From positions 1-41,723 of the forward strand of contig CAZRRN010000026.1 of assembly GCA_964602475.1 (NCBI GenBank): a stretch of DNA of 41,723 nucleotides. Direction: 5' to 3'. Within the stretch, counting starts at the first letter, position 1; every line of letters starts with the position of its first letter. Shown here piece by piece: positions 33,559 through 41,723 of the stretch. The notes beneath the pieces are model-generated. The model did no database searches and was not told the DNA's origin. It saw only the letters and a list, made by a program, of their open reading frames with translations. The stretch is from SZUA-448 sp964602475. Lineage in GTDB: Bacteria > Bacillota > Clostridia > Lachnospirales > Lachnospiraceae. Made by a program: the position numbers and the translations under genes.

Positions 33559-34026
33559 CTACTTTCCCTGAACCCTGCCTGTCTTCAAAAAAGCTGCAAG
33601 CATAGTTGATTTTGTAAAGCTGACTGCTGCTGCAATAAAAAAGCAGGCTGCAGATAATATATAGAAAAACTCTACCAAGCGTAATACCGCCGCATCGTAG
33701 AAGCCATTGTCGAACATTGTTTTTGGGAACCAGTTGATCCGCAGAAGCTGCAGTATTCCTATTATCAGCGCTACATAGGACCAATTTTTGTGATATGTCT
33801 TCAATTCCTCTGCCATATAGAAAACAATCAGCATAAATAGAATATTATAAAGAATATCAACTCCGATGTCATAGTAATTAAAGCCTTCTTTTCCGGTCAT
33901 TGTCTGTAAATAGCAGTTCGCATGAATCTGTATAAACTGAACCACATTAAAAATCAGTCCAAACATGCAGAGCATAAAAGAAATTGAATCGTTCTTATAC
34001 CGCATACGCTCAACGTTTATTTTCAT
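33559..34026 (-). CDS. Small polytopic membrane protein in ABC operon
   Basis: A 155-residue protein with about four hydrophobic helices (16-36, 58-72, 82-98, 118-142). I recognise no family. Its start overlaps the stop of the upstream membrane gene by 4 nt (ATGA type), so the two are translated together and may form one complex. An 81-nt gap to the next ATPase gene shows no strong signal. Confidence 0.7.
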   Translation of the reverse strand: MKINVERMRYKNDSISFMLCMFGLIFNVVQFIQIHANCYLQTMTGKEGFNYYDIGVDILYNILFMLIVFYMAEELKTYHKNWSYVALIIGILQLLRINWFPKTMFDNGFYDAAVLRLVEFFYILSAACFFIAAAVSFTKSTMLAAFLKTGRVQGK

Positions 34027-34616
34027 AGTTCCGCTCCGTTCCCGTGAAGCTTAAATGCGTCAACTGCTTTCTTTTCACGTATCATATTGATTGTTTTCCA
34101 GGCTATATTCGCCAGATTAAGCAGCGAACTAACGATACCGAGTGCAGCTACTGCCACACCGGCGTCAAACCAGAAGGTTGATTCTGTATAAGGAAGATTC
34201 GGAAGCATTTCTACCCACATTTTCCAGTTCGTAAAATCAACCGTTGTAAGGAACTGTTCCTTGAACTGAACCGAATACCGGTAAACATAAGCTGCAAGAT
34301 AAAATGCAAAACAGGAGTATGCAATTCCTGTAATGTAATTTGATATATAATACTTTCTTCTACTGTTATTCATTGTAATAAACTGAGCGACAGCCAGTAA
34401 TATGAAAACAATCGATAATCGGATTTCCATATGGTTAAAATCCTGTACATCATAATAAATACGACTCCCTTCCACATAACAGAAGCTCGAGGGATCAATG
34501 AATTTAAATAAGTTATACAGGTCCGTACTGAATCCCAGCCCCAGAACAAAGAACACTGCGGCCGCAATGAGATCGAACAATATAATTATCTTTTGACATT
34601 TCATCTGTGCTGACAT
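34023..34616 (-). CDS. Small polytopic membrane protein in ABC operon
   Basis: A 197-residue protein with four hydrophobic helices (about 9-30, 65-83, 92-115, 146-168). An extracellular loop after the first helix is rich in aromatic residues (FKFIDPSSFCYVEGSRIYYD). No family is recognised. It follows the solute-binding lipoprotein gene, separated by a strong hairpin. AAGGAG site at the start. Its end overlaps the next membrane gene. Confidence 0.7.
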   Translation of the reverse strand: MSAQMKCQKIIILFDLIAAAVFFVLGLGFSTDLYNLFKFIDPSSFCYVEGSRIYYDVQDFNHMEIRLSIVFILLAVAQFITMNNSRRKYYISNYITGIAYSCFAFYLAAYVYRYSVQFKEQFLTTVDFTNWKMWVEMLPNLPYTESTFWFDAGVAVAALGIVSSLLNLANIAWKTINMIREKKAVDAFKLHGNGAEL

Positions 34617-34632
34617 ATCTGCTCCTTATATC

Positions 34633-34667
34633 CCGATTCCCGGGAGGGAAGCCCCTCCCGGAATCGG
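34633..34667 (-). promoter_or_regulatory. Strong intercistronic hairpin after the lipoprotein gene
   Basis: 15-bp stem with a single bulge: CCGATTCC / GGAATCGG (34633-34640 with 34660-34667) and GGGAGGG / CCCTCCC (34642-34648 with 34653-34659), 4-nt loop. No T run follows on the minus strand. Such hairpins after binding-protein genes protect the upstream mRNA and lower downstream expression, giving excess binding protein. Confidence 0.7.
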
Positions 34668-34709
34668 TCATTTACTTGGTTCTGTCCTGCTTTACAGGCT
34701 TTTGAGAAA

Positions 34710-37019
34710 TTATTCAGCAGTGTTTTTATTATTGATTGCTGTTGCAAAACCATATTTGATAGCATCGATCATGATATTGTACTGACCCTTAGTCTTTGAG
34801 AAGTAATCGGTCAGATTTACACAGGTCTCAGAAATAACTGCATTCTCACTGGTAGTCGTTGCAAGAGTTGTAGGAACAATCTTGTAAAACGGAGTTGCAG
34901 CATCTGCAGAGTTTACAACAACATGTTCAATTGCTCCGTAGAGGAGTGCATTGTTAACCTTTACAAGTCCTGCTTTTCCTTCCTCGGAAGTACACTGATA
35001 TTCCATACCCTGCTGCTTTATATAACCGATCGGGAAGGTTGCGCCAAGACGCTTACGATAGTAGTTGGTATAGTTTCCTTTTTCAAGCTCTGCAAGCTCA
35101 GTAAGTGCAGCTTCGGAAAGCTTCGGAACCTGCGTTCCCTGATAATCAATGTATACAACATTACCGGATGCATCCTGCTCAATCCATGCGGACGGACCAT
35201 AGCTCATCAGCATATTGCCTTCTGTGGAATACATATAATCAAACAGTGCAAGTGCTTTTGCAAGCTTATCGGGATTCTGTGCACATTCTGAGGTAATAAC
35301 CCAGCCTTCTGTTTTTACAGATCTCCAGGACTCGGTAAATCTTGTGAAAGAACCTACAATTGCTCCATCCGAATTGGTGCTTGTATACCAGTAAGCAATC
35401 GGATTGATAATGGATTCCAGATCAAAGCCGTCAACAGATACTGTATCATTATAAGCAGTCTGTGTCTGAACATAATCATACAGGCAGAATCCAAGATTCT
35501 TGTTATACATAGTATCATAGACCTTAGTACCGTCTGCACCACCGGCGCCCTCTTTATCAAAATCAGTAAGAATCAGGCCGTCTGCATACATCTGGTTGAA
35601 TTTTTCAATTGCATAGTAGAATTCTGTCTGCTGGCGTGCATCACAAAGATTACCTGCTGCATCAAAGTATAACCAGTCTTTCTCACTATCTGCGCCGCGC
35701 ACACCAAAGAGGTTGCATGCTAAAGTGAAGAGATCTGCATTTCTCTGGAGAGTTGCTTCACGTCCGAAGATACCGTATACAACAGAATTTTCTCCGTTGG
35801 TAAGGCAAAGCGGATTGGCAACAACGCAACGAATCAATGCTACAAATTCATCAGCATCCCATGCTGCATTCTGTCCACAGAACAGATCGGAACGGCTGGT
35901 TCCGTAATAAGAAGTTCCATCTGCATTCAGATAGGTTGTATCAATGTAATCACGTAATGCTTTTACAAGAGTAGCTCCGGTCTTGGTTCCAAGTTCAGAA
36001 AGAATCTGGGTGATATTCTTCTCATAGGATTTAGTTAAGGTCTCAAGACCTGAACCGTCTGCCTTAACAACTTTAACCTCAATTGCATTGATTCCTGTTG
36101 TGGAATCCGGCATATAATTAGAATAGGTCATGGAGCCGGTGTAAGCTGCAGAATCATAGGAAGCTTCTGCGTAATCTCCGTCAAGAAGTTTCTTGATCCA
36201 GTCTATACGTGCTAAGAAGGTCTTCTCAATGTCGTTGTAACCATCAAAGTAAGGAGCATAATAGATATGTCCGTCACCTGCTGTAATCGTGGTTTTAACA
36301 ACTTCATTCGAAGCAAGGAATGCGCTGAAGTTCGGCATGGAATCCAGATACTGGTCTAACTGAATAAAATACCCGGTTTGTCCGTCTTCGTTCGCATTTG
36401 ATGCACTTGCACAAAGAACATCAATTCCTGCAAAATTATTTGTCTTCGCTGCGGTATAGTTCTTTCCGACAGAAGATTCCGTCGAGGTAACATCATTAAT
36501 GGTGAATCCTACATCGGTCTGCAGCTGCTTCCAAGTCGGAAGAAGATCGCCTTTTTCATAGGTAACACCATCTGCAGCCGCATAAGCGGTATCCAGAGTG
36601 TAGGACATTCTAAGAGCGTTATAGAGAACTGACATATTCAAGGTGATTCCTGCCGCGTTCTTATCGCCAACGGTTGCCTTGATGTTATCGGATGCTGCAT
36701 ATGCACCGGTAAGCATCTTGTTGTATGCATTATTGCATACAGACAGATAAATCTTTCCTCCAAATGCGTTCTGAACTGTCTCGATCAGACTCTGTGCATC
36801 TGCGGAAATTTTCATCTCCTCAATGTCTTCATTCTCTACGACAGGTGCTGCAGTCGGATTGTTGTTAACCGGCGCAGTCGTTGCCGTCGGTGCAGTCGTT
36901 GCGGTTGCATCCGGTGACTGGGTCGGATCAGAAGTACCGTTTCCACATGCGGTGAGCATACCTACAACAAGCGTAAGTGTCAACACCAGAACCAGTAATT
37001 TCTTGGTTGTTTTTTTCAT
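34710..37019 (-). CDS. Very large extracellular solute-binding lipoprotein
   Basis: A 769-residue lipoprotein. The signal ends in the lipobox MLTAC with C25, then a Thr/Pro/Ala-rich linker, then a long soluble domain. Sugar-binding lipoproteins of this type are usually 420-560 residues, so this one is unusually large. The C-terminal half keeps binding-protein-like parts (GFCLYDYVQTQTAYND, then LAKALALFDYMYSTEGNMLM). It delivers substrate to the two permeases encoded upstream. Which sugar is unknown. Start at 37019 with GGAGGAG; the M four codons earlier would bury the site. Confidence 0.88.
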   Translation of the reverse strand: MKKTTKKLLVLVLTLTLVVGMLTACGNGTSDPTQSPDATATTAPTATTAPVNNNPTAAPVVENEDIEEMKISADAQSLIETVQNAFGGKIYLSVCNNAYNKMLTGAYAASDNIKATVGDKNAAGITLNMSVLYNALRMSYTLDTAYAAADGVTYEKGDLLPTWKQLQTDVGFTINDVTSTESSVGKNYTAAKTNNFAGIDVLCASASNANEDGQTGYFIQLDQYLDSMPNFSAFLASNEVVKTTITAGDGHIYYAPYFDGYNDIEKTFLARIDWIKKLLDGDYAEASYDSAAYTGSMTYSNYMPDSTTGINAIEVKVVKADGSGLETLTKSYEKNITQILSELGTKTGATLVKALRDYIDTTYLNADGTSYYGTSRSDLFCGQNAAWDADEFVALIRCVVANPLCLTNGENSVVYGIFGREATLQRNADLFTLACNLFGVRGADSEKDWLYFDAAGNLCDARQQTEFYYAIEKFNQMYADGLILTDFDKEGAGGADGTKVYDTMYNKNLGFCLYDYVQTQTAYNDTVSVDGFDLESIINPIAYWYTSTNSDGAIVGSFTRFTESWRSVKTEGWVITSECAQNPDKLAKALALFDYMYSTEGNMLMSYGPSAWIEQDASGNVVYIDYQGTQVPKLSEAALTELAELEKGNYTNYYRKRLGATFPIGYIKQQGMEYQCTSEEGKAGLVKVNNALLYGAIEHVVVNSADAATPFYKIVPTTLATTTSENAVISETCVNLTDYFSKTKGQYNIMIDAIKYGFATAINNKNTAE

Positions 37020-37061
37020 AGTCTCCTCCATAAAAAATTATTTATTACAAGCCCGCACATA

Positions 37062-37067
37062 ATTATA
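37062..37067 (-). promoter_or_regulatory. Possible internal promoter before the lipoprotein gene
   Basis: A perfect -10 hexamer TATAAT (minus strand) with only a poor -35 match (CTGATG) 17 nt upstream. It may add transcription of the lipoprotein gene beyond the operon promoter. Confidence 0.3.
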
Positions 37068-37098
37068 GGCCGGTAATCGTGATTCATCAGGTACTGCA

Positions 37099-37983
37099 TC
37101 ATTCCTTCACACCACCAAGGTTGACACCCTTGGCAAAATATTTCTGAATATAAGGATAGATGATTAGAATTGGGATAATCGCACAGATAATCATCGCATA
37201 GATAACCGAATCCGATGAAAATTCGGTAAACGGCTGTGTCTCCGTTGTATTAAACTGTTCCAGCTGATACCTTATGTATACCTGCAGCGGCCACTCACTG
37301 CTGTTTCCAATCATCTTTCTTGCCCAAAAGTAACCGTTCCATCTGGAAATACCAAAGAATAATGCAACCGTTGCGATTGCTGATTTAGACATCGGTACAT
37401 AAACCTTGGTCAAAATCTGGAACTCTGAGGCTCCGTCAACAATAGATGCTTCTTCTATCTCGCTTGGAACACCTTCAAAGGAATTACGAAGAAGAATAAC
37501 GTTAAACGCATTCATTCCCATCGCTATGACAATCAGCCATTTATCATCTGTAATATGCAGAAAATTAACAAAAATGTCCGAGGTTGCTTTGTAGTTCAGC
37601 CATGTTGGAATCAGTCCTGCCGCAAACCACATGGTAAATACCAGAAAGAAATTGAAGCCCCTACGGAACAGCAGTCTTTTTTTAGACAATGCATACGCTC
37701 CCAGAATTGCAATGACCAGTGCCCAGATAGTTCCGTAAAATGTAACAAACAGCGTATTGGCATAACAGGTCCAGAATTCTTTTTGTTTCAGCACATATAA
37801 GAATGCATCAAACTGCAGGTCTACCGGAAAAAGCATGACCTCCCCATTTCGTAGTGCATCTATCCCGCTGACCGATGCAGAAATCGCATAGATAAACGGA
37901 TAAAGACAAAAGATTGCGAACACCGTCAGTAAAACATATGCGATTGCCTTAAAAATTAATTCTGATAGCTCTAATCTTTTCAC
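37099..37983 (-). CDS. ABC sugar permease, MalG/LplC-like
   Basis: A 294-residue permease with six membrane helices and the cytoplasmic EAA loop EEASIVDGAS at 177-186, the contact site for the ATPase. Length and motif match the second permease of CUT1 systems, near the LplC/YtcP branch. It lies 18 nt after the other permease gene and 79 nt before the lipoprotein gene. Substrate unknown; lipobox protein and cre-like control suggest a complex sugar. Confidence 0.93.
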   Translation of the reverse strand: MKRLELSELIFKAIAYVLLTVFAIFCLYPFIYAISASVSGIDALRNGEVMLFPVDLQFDAFLYVLKQKEFWTCYANTLFVTFYGTIWALVIAILGAYALSKKRLLFRRGFNFFLVFTMWFAAGLIPTWLNYKATSDIFVNFLHITDDKWLIVIAMGMNAFNVILLRNSFEGVPSEIEEASIVDGASEFQILTKVYVPMSKSAIATVALFFGISRWNGYFWARKMIGNSSEWPLQVYIRYQLEQFNTTETQPFTEFSSDSVIYAMIICAIIPILIIYPYIQKYFAKGVNLGGVKE

Positions 37984-38001
37984 TGTGTCTCGCTCCTGAC
38001 T

Positions 38002-39048
38002 TTAATAAAGTGATGTATCGGATACTCTCTTACTGATCAGGTTCGCACCGATGACCAGTAGCATTGATATGACAGCACTCAGCATTTCCGCGGCACTTGC
38101 CTGACCGGGTAATGATGACCCCGTTGCACCGTCCAGCCCTCCGAGGCGGGCGGCATAAGTCGATACAACATCCGCTGTCTCATAGGTGTAGGTATTATAT
38201 AGAAGAAGTACCTTTTCATATCCAATGGAAAGTAGTTCCCCAATTCGTAAAATCAGCATGATTGTAATGGTGGATAGGATTCCGGGGAGTACAACATGCC
38301 TGATCTGCGCCATTTTGTTAGCTCCGTCCATCTGTGCTGCCTCATAGCTTGTCGGCGAAATTCCGATGATTGCAGCAAAGTACACAATCGATCCGTAGCC
38401 GGCGCCTTCCCACATACCGGAAAGGATATAAACCGCGCGGAAATACTTTGGCGAATACATAACACCGGCAACCGCTGCTTCCTCAGACAGGGCTCCAATC
38501 GATACAAGCATCTTTGAAATGATACCATATGATGATACATCGCTTCCTACTTTCAGAAGAAGTGCTACCAGCGAGGTCATTACAACGGTTGATACAAACT
38601 TCGGAAGATAGGTCAGCACCTGCAGAACACTGCGGTAAATATCGGATTTGATTTCGTTAAAGAAAAGTGCCAGAATAATCGGAATCGGAAATCCGTAGAT
38701 CATCCCATAAAAGCTCAGCATAAAAGTGTTACGGAATGCCCGCCAGAACTTAGAAGCATTATCCCCGAACATCATCATCTTGAACCACTGAAACCCGACA
38801 AAATCCTGATCGGCAGCCTTTACAACCGTAACGCCTTCCTTCATGCCGGACTTAAACGCTACAAGCAGTTCATACATTGGCAGATAGCGCCAGCATACAA
38901 AGACAAAAACCAGCGGCAGCAGCATCGCATAAAGCCGCCAGTCTTTCAGAAAACGCTTCAGATTATCTCTCCAGTAATGCTTTTCAAATTCGTCCCGTTC
39001 TCTTGTCATCTCGTCCGGGATTAAATTGTTCACATTCGCTTCTTTCAT
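38002..39048 (-). CDS. ABC sugar permease, MalF/LplB-like
   Basis: A 348-residue permease: charged cytoplasmic start, six membrane helices and the EAA loop EAAQMDGAN at 236-244. It forms the membrane channel with the 294-residue permease. The N-terminal 35 residues are a hydrophilic extension beyond the usual LplB-type start. Start at 39048 is preferred because GAGGA lies 5 nt upstream; ATG at 39060 would overlap that site. Confidence 0.93.
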   Translation of the reverse strand: MKEANVNNLIPDEMTRERDEFEKHYWRDNLKRFLKDWRLYAMLLPLVFVFVCWRYLPMYELLVAFKSGMKEGVTVVKAADQDFVGFQWFKMMMFGDNASKFWRAFRNTFMLSFYGMIYGFPIPIILALFFNEIKSDIYRSVLQVLTYLPKFVSTVVMTSLVALLLKVGSDVSSYGIISKMLVSIGALSEEAAVAGVMYSPKYFRAVYILSGMWEGAGYGSIVYFAAIIGISPTSYEAAQMDGANKMAQIRHVVLPGILSTITIMLILRIGELLSIGYEKVLLLYNTYTYETADVVSTYAARLGGLDGATGSSLPGQASAAEMLSAVISMLLVIGANLISKRVSDTSLY

Positions 39049-39084
39049 GTTCTTCCTCATTTCTGTACTGCTTCGCGGCGCACC

Positions 39085-39735
39085 TTATTCTGTCGTATCG
39101 TCCGGTTCCTCATAAAAAAGCTCTTCATGCTTTTCTGACTGCCGTTCTTTTTCCTTTTGTTTTTCATCCCGCATTCTTCGTATATAGGTCTTCTGATCCT
39201 CAAACAATCCCGGCTGCTTTCCTGCAATCAGAAGCACAACCAGTCCAATGGCTGCATTCAGCCCGTCTGCGGACAGAAATGAAAGCAGATTTTCGAATAT
39301 ATTGCCCTCAAATGCTGTTGCAACCAGAGCTCTCCCGAAACTGATGAAGAAATACCCGGTTAGTGCAAACAGTATCTTAAGTCCGAAGCGTTCTGAGATT
39401 CTGCTCTTCCCTGTGATTGGATACCACAGCATATTAAGTATTACAAAGCAGTTTCCAAAAATGTAAACCAGATAGCTGGCCGGGGAGGCCGTCCCGTTTG
39501 CAAAGCAAAAAGCCGCTCCTCCTGCCGCTGCAATCAGCACTGCCCATCCGTTCCACCGCTGCATTACCAGCAGCGAAAGCGGCAGTACCAGTGAAATACA
39601 GAATACCTGGTTTGGAAAATAGTTACGAAATACAAATATATTAAGTAGTTCAAGTCCGCATGCGAGCAGAAAAAATATCGATAAATCAATTCCTCTGTAC
39701 TGCTCCAGCGTAATCATTTTCTTTTCTTCGCTCAT
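39085..39735 (-). CDS. Polytopic membrane protein between ATPase and permease genes
   Basis: A 216-residue protein with five to six hydrophobic helices (from about 14 to 185) and a very hydrophilic tail (DQKTYIRRMRDEKQKEKERQ). It is the first of the five unknown membrane genes. The helical plan recalls small S-component-like proteins, but no motif proves this. Start at 39735 with AGAGGG; a longer frame to 39867 overlaps the ATPase gene and is not supported by a site. 24 nt before the permease start codon region. Confidence 0.72.
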   Translation of the reverse strand: MSEEKKMITLEQYRGIDLSIFFLLACGLELLNIFVFRNYFPNQVFCISLVLPLSLLVMQRWNGWAVLIAAAGGAAFCFANGTASPASYLVYIFGNCFVILNMLWYPITGKSRISERFGLKILFALTGYFFISFGRALVATAFEGNIFENLLSFLSADGLNAAIGLVVLLIAGKQPGLFEDQKTYIRRMRDEKQKEKERQSEKHEELFYEEPDDTTE

Positions 39736-39769
39736 GTTCCCTCTTATATTCTCTGTCTGTCCAGTTGAA

Positions 39770-40879
39770 CTAATGGCGAATCCGTTTCTCGTCTTCTCCA
39801 TCAAAGAAGAACATTGCCGAATCCGGTATAAAGAAGCTGCAGATACTCTTCTTTTTAGGAATGTCATGCGGATCGACCTTAATAATCAGGTTTAGTTTTT
39901 CCAGCGAACAGTATACATTGGCATTGTCTCCGAGCAGTTCTGTCAGATTGACCTGTGTTTCCAGAGTCATGCCGTTCTCCTCATGCTTCGTCCCATCGCA
40001 CAGCGAAACCGCTTCCGGCCGGAAGCCGAGTACGATGTCCTTGTTCTTCCTCTGCCCAAGTTCCGGAAAACGATCCAGAATATCCAGCGAAACATCTGTT
40101 TCTTTAATCCGAAGAATCTGCTTCCCCTGTTCCTCTGAAAGCTCACAGTGAAGAAAGTTCATCGGTGGTTCTCCGATAAATCCTGCAACAAACATATTGC
40201 AGGGATCAAAATATAAATCATGCGGTGTTCCCACCTGCTGTATGTGTCCAAGCTTCATTACCACAATCCGGTCAGCCATCGTCATTGCTTCCGTCTGGTC
40301 GTGAGTAACATAAATCGTTGTCGCTCCGATTCTTCGATGAAGATTTATAATCTCAGAACGCATTGTCACACGCTGCTTTGCATCCAGATTAGAGAGCGGT
40401 TCGTCCATCAGAAAGATATCCACATGACGGATAATCGCACGTCCTACTGCGACACGCTGGCACTGACCTCCCGACAGCTCTCTCGGCATACGATCCAGAT
40501 ACGGAGTCAGTCCGAGAATCTTGGCGGTTTCATTGACCTTCTTTTCTATAACTTCTTCGTCATATCCCTTCAGTGTCAGTCCAAATGCCATATTCTCGTA
40601 TACCGTCATGTTCGGATACAGAGCATATGACTGAAATACCATCGTAACCCCACGCTGTCTCGGAGACATGTCATTTGCACGTTTTCCTTCGATCAGAAGC
40701 TCACCTGCACTGATTTCTTCCAGTCCGGCAATCATACGAAGTGTGGTGGACTTTCCACAGCCTGACGGTCCGACAAAGACGATAAATTCACCGTCATTAA
40801 TATCAAGGTTAAAGTTATGTACCGCACTAAAGCCATTCGGGTATACCTTATTTACATTTTGCAGCATTAAATTCGACAT
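39770..40879 (-). CDS. MsmX/UgpC-type ABC ATPase, first copy
   Basis: A 369-residue ATPase, first gene of the operon. Walker A GPSGCGKST (37-45), signature LSGGQC (135-140; the usual Arg after LSGGQ is Cys here), Walker B IFLMDEP (155-161), YVTHDQTE switch and a TOBE-type C-terminus. SD AAAGGA. The promoter and cre-like site are just upstream. It may power the same transporter as the second ATPase or be shared among several importers, as MsmX is in Bacillus. Confidence 0.95.
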   Translation of the reverse strand: MSNLMLQNVNKVYPNGFSAVHNFNLDINDGEFIVFVGPSGCGKSTTLRMIAGLEEISAGELLIEGKRANDMSPRQRGVTMVFQSYALYPNMTVYENMAFGLTLKGYDEEVIEKKVNETAKILGLTPYLDRMPRELSGGQCQRVAVGRAIIRHVDIFLMDEPLSNLDAKQRVTMRSEIINLHRRIGATTIYVTHDQTEAMTMADRIVVMKLGHIQQVGTPHDLYFDPCNMFVAGFIGEPPMNFLHCELSEEQGKQILRIKETDVSLDILDRFPELGQRKNKDIVLGFRPEAVSLCDGTKHEENGMTLETQVNLTELLGDNANVYCSLEKLNLIIKVDPHDIPKKKSICSFFIPDSAMFFFDGEDEKRIRH

Positions 40880-40936
40880 GAGTTTTTTCCTTTACGAAGG
40901 TCTGCATTAAGAAATAAAAATTGTAAAAATCATCAG

Positions 40937-40950
40937 TGAAAGCACTTACA
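40937..40950. promoter_or_regulatory. Catabolite-responsive element (cre)-like site
   Basis: Minus strand TGTAAGTGCTTTCA, matching the cre pattern TGWAARCGYTTTCA-like at 12 of 14 positions relative to TGAAAGCGCTTTCA. It lies just downstream of the -10 box, over the expected transcription start, where CcpA would repress. A LacI-type regulator could also bind such a site. Confidence 0.65.
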
Positions 40951-40953
40951 TTT

Positions 40954-40982
40954 AATATACAGCATTTTGACCAATTCGTCAA
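40954..40982 (-). promoter_or_regulatory. Sigma-A promoter of the ten-gene ABC operon
   Basis: Minus strand -35 TTGACG (40982-40977), 17-nt spacer, -10 TATATT (40959-40954). The start would be near 40947, about 68 nt ahead of the first ATPase ATG. Confidence 0.8.
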
Positions 40983-41055
40983 GTTTTTGTTACATTCTTT
41001 TTTAAAAATTGTGCATAGTGCATTCTGTTATACTTGTATGCACTGTCATAATATG

Positions 41056-41090
41056 TATAAACGGACACCGGTATCCGGTGTCCGTTTATA
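41056..41090 (-). terminator. Terminator after the spoVT-like gene
   Basis: A 16-bp perfect stem built on AAACGGACACCGG / CCGGTGTCCGTTT with a 3-nt loop (41056-41071 with 41075-41090). It lies 8 nt beyond the stop. T content after the stem is modest, but stem strength makes it a convincing terminator. Confidence 0.8.
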
Positions 41091-41098
41091 TATATTCA

Positions 41099-41644
41099 CT
41101 ATGATTCCATCTGCTTTCCCAGAAAATAAGCCGCCGTCTGCGTCAGCTTTGATTCGCTTTCGCCAAACCGACCTTTATTTTCCTTTGGTATGATTACGAC
41201 TGCTCCAATAGCATCACCTTCGCTGATAATCGGTGTCACGACCTGCCATGCCACATCGTCATCGTCCGGAGTCAAGCGGATGTACATTTTATCATCACGC
41301 ATCGCTGATACGCTGCTTCGATCGTTGATTGCGTGTTCCAGCTCCTTCGATATCGGTTTTCCAAGCCACCCTTTTCTGGTTCCACCCGATACTGCGATAA
41401 ACTGGTCCTTGTCCGTTATTACGGCGATATGTCCCGTTGCCTGTGCCATAGCATCGGCATACTGCCTTGCAAAAGTTCCGAGTTCTCCAATCGGAGAATA
41501 TTTCTTCAGTATGATCTCTCCTTCATGGTCCGTAAAGATTTCCAGTGGGTCACCTTCCCTGATTCTCAGCGTGCGCCGAATCTCCTTAGGTACAACAATC
41601 CGGCCGAGGTCGTCAATGCGGCGTACAATTCCTGCTAATGTCAA
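41099..41644 (-). CDS. spoVT: SpoVT-like AbrB/GAF sporulation regulator
   Basis: A 181-residue regulator. N-terminal AbrB domain GIVRRIDDLGRIVVPKEIRR, then a GAF-like domain (HIAVITDKDQFIAVSGG, VAWQVVTPIISEGDAIGAVV). Known SpoVT controls late forespore genes. The start is odd: known SpoVT begins MKATGIV; here only a TTG at 41644 (M-T-L-A-G-I-V) has the same spacing, and no Shine-Dalgarno precedes it. The frame stays open upstream to 41695 without an ATG. The gene could be leaderless, have a remote start, or carry a damaged start region. Confidence 0.88.
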   Translation of the reverse strand: MTLAGIVRRIDDLGRIVVPKEIRRTLRIREGDPLEIFTDHEGEIILKKYSPIGELGTFARQYADAMAQATGHIAVITDKDQFIAVSGGTRKGWLGKPISKELEHAINDRSSVSAMRDDKMYIRLTPDDDDVAWQVVTPIISEGDAIGAVVIIPKENKGRFGESESKLTQTAAYFLGKQMES

Positions 41645-41723
41645 GCACTTTTTGCAAAAAATTATGAACTTTTTTTGCAACCGTTTCAGTATCAAATACT
41701 GAATATCATTTACTGCTCATGTC

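Noticed and set aside
1..41723. tRNA or rRNA genes
   Set aside because: Reading both strands I found no cloverleaf with a CCA end and no rRNA-like stretch; a covariance-model scan would be needed to exclude small RNAs.

Overview
The window looks like the chromosome of a spore-forming Lachnospiraceae-type member of the Clostridia. Support comes from a SpoVT-like regulator, low-GC sigma-A promoters, strong AGGAGG ribosome sites, MsmX-type sugar ABC genes and the gene families present. Two regions meet near position 25,180. Everything to the left reads as the right-hand part of an integrative conjugative element (ICE), which continues past position 1. Everything to the right is chromosomal.

ICE part (1 to about 25,190, all genes on the minus strand). 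Reading from the chromosomal junction inward there are accessory and regulatory genes: an LPD28-like protein, a DUF6075-like protein, an ArdA-like antirestriction protein, a small alpha-helical protein, an adenine DNA methylase, two AbrB-fold proteins, a YodL-like protein and a SpoVG-like protein. Next comes a compact Tad/type IVc pilus locus (12,361-19,092): a pilin-like protein, A24 prepilin peptidase, CpaB-like, CpaE-like, CpaF/TadA, TadB, TadC and two TadE-like proteins. It is followed by a membrane protein with hexapeptide repeats and a large Trp-rich secreted protein. A self-contained regulatory cassette follows (6,847-9,606): a promoter between two matching 20-bp dyads, a secreted protein, a BlaI-type repressor, a BlaR1/M56-type sensor without a beta-lactam-binding domain, and a terminator. 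The last part is a Gram-positive type IV secretion segment: a small VirB2/DUF3852-like membrane protein, a TrbL/VirB6-like protein, an m5C methyltransferase, PrgI/TcpE-like, a VirB4-associated protein, VirB4 and a partial amidoligase. No relaxase, coupling ATPase or integrase is in the window; they would lie further left.

The junction lies in the 3' end of rlmD. Its protein keeps the conserved HVECVV stretch but then has an atypical tail, as expected if the element inserted there and supplied a new stop codon. This stretch also holds nested repeats that act as an intrinsic terminator.

Chromosomal part: rlmD, yhaM and a Pr6Pr-like membrane gene form a leftward cluster. A diguanylate-cyclase-like membrane protein runs rightward and overlaps the end of metF. 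A ten-gene leftward ABC operon (31,305-40,879) starts from a sigma-A promoter overlapped by a cre-like site. It contains two MsmX-type ATPases, two permeases, a very large lipoprotein and five small polytopic membrane proteins of unknown role. A spoVT-like gene with an unusual start lies at the right end.

The most interesting items are the ICE-borne Tad pilus, the BlaI/BlaR1-like cassette with paired operators and no beta-lactamase, a hairpin that would bring a distant Shine-Dalgarno sequence to the spoVG-like start, and the unusual ten-gene ABC operon.
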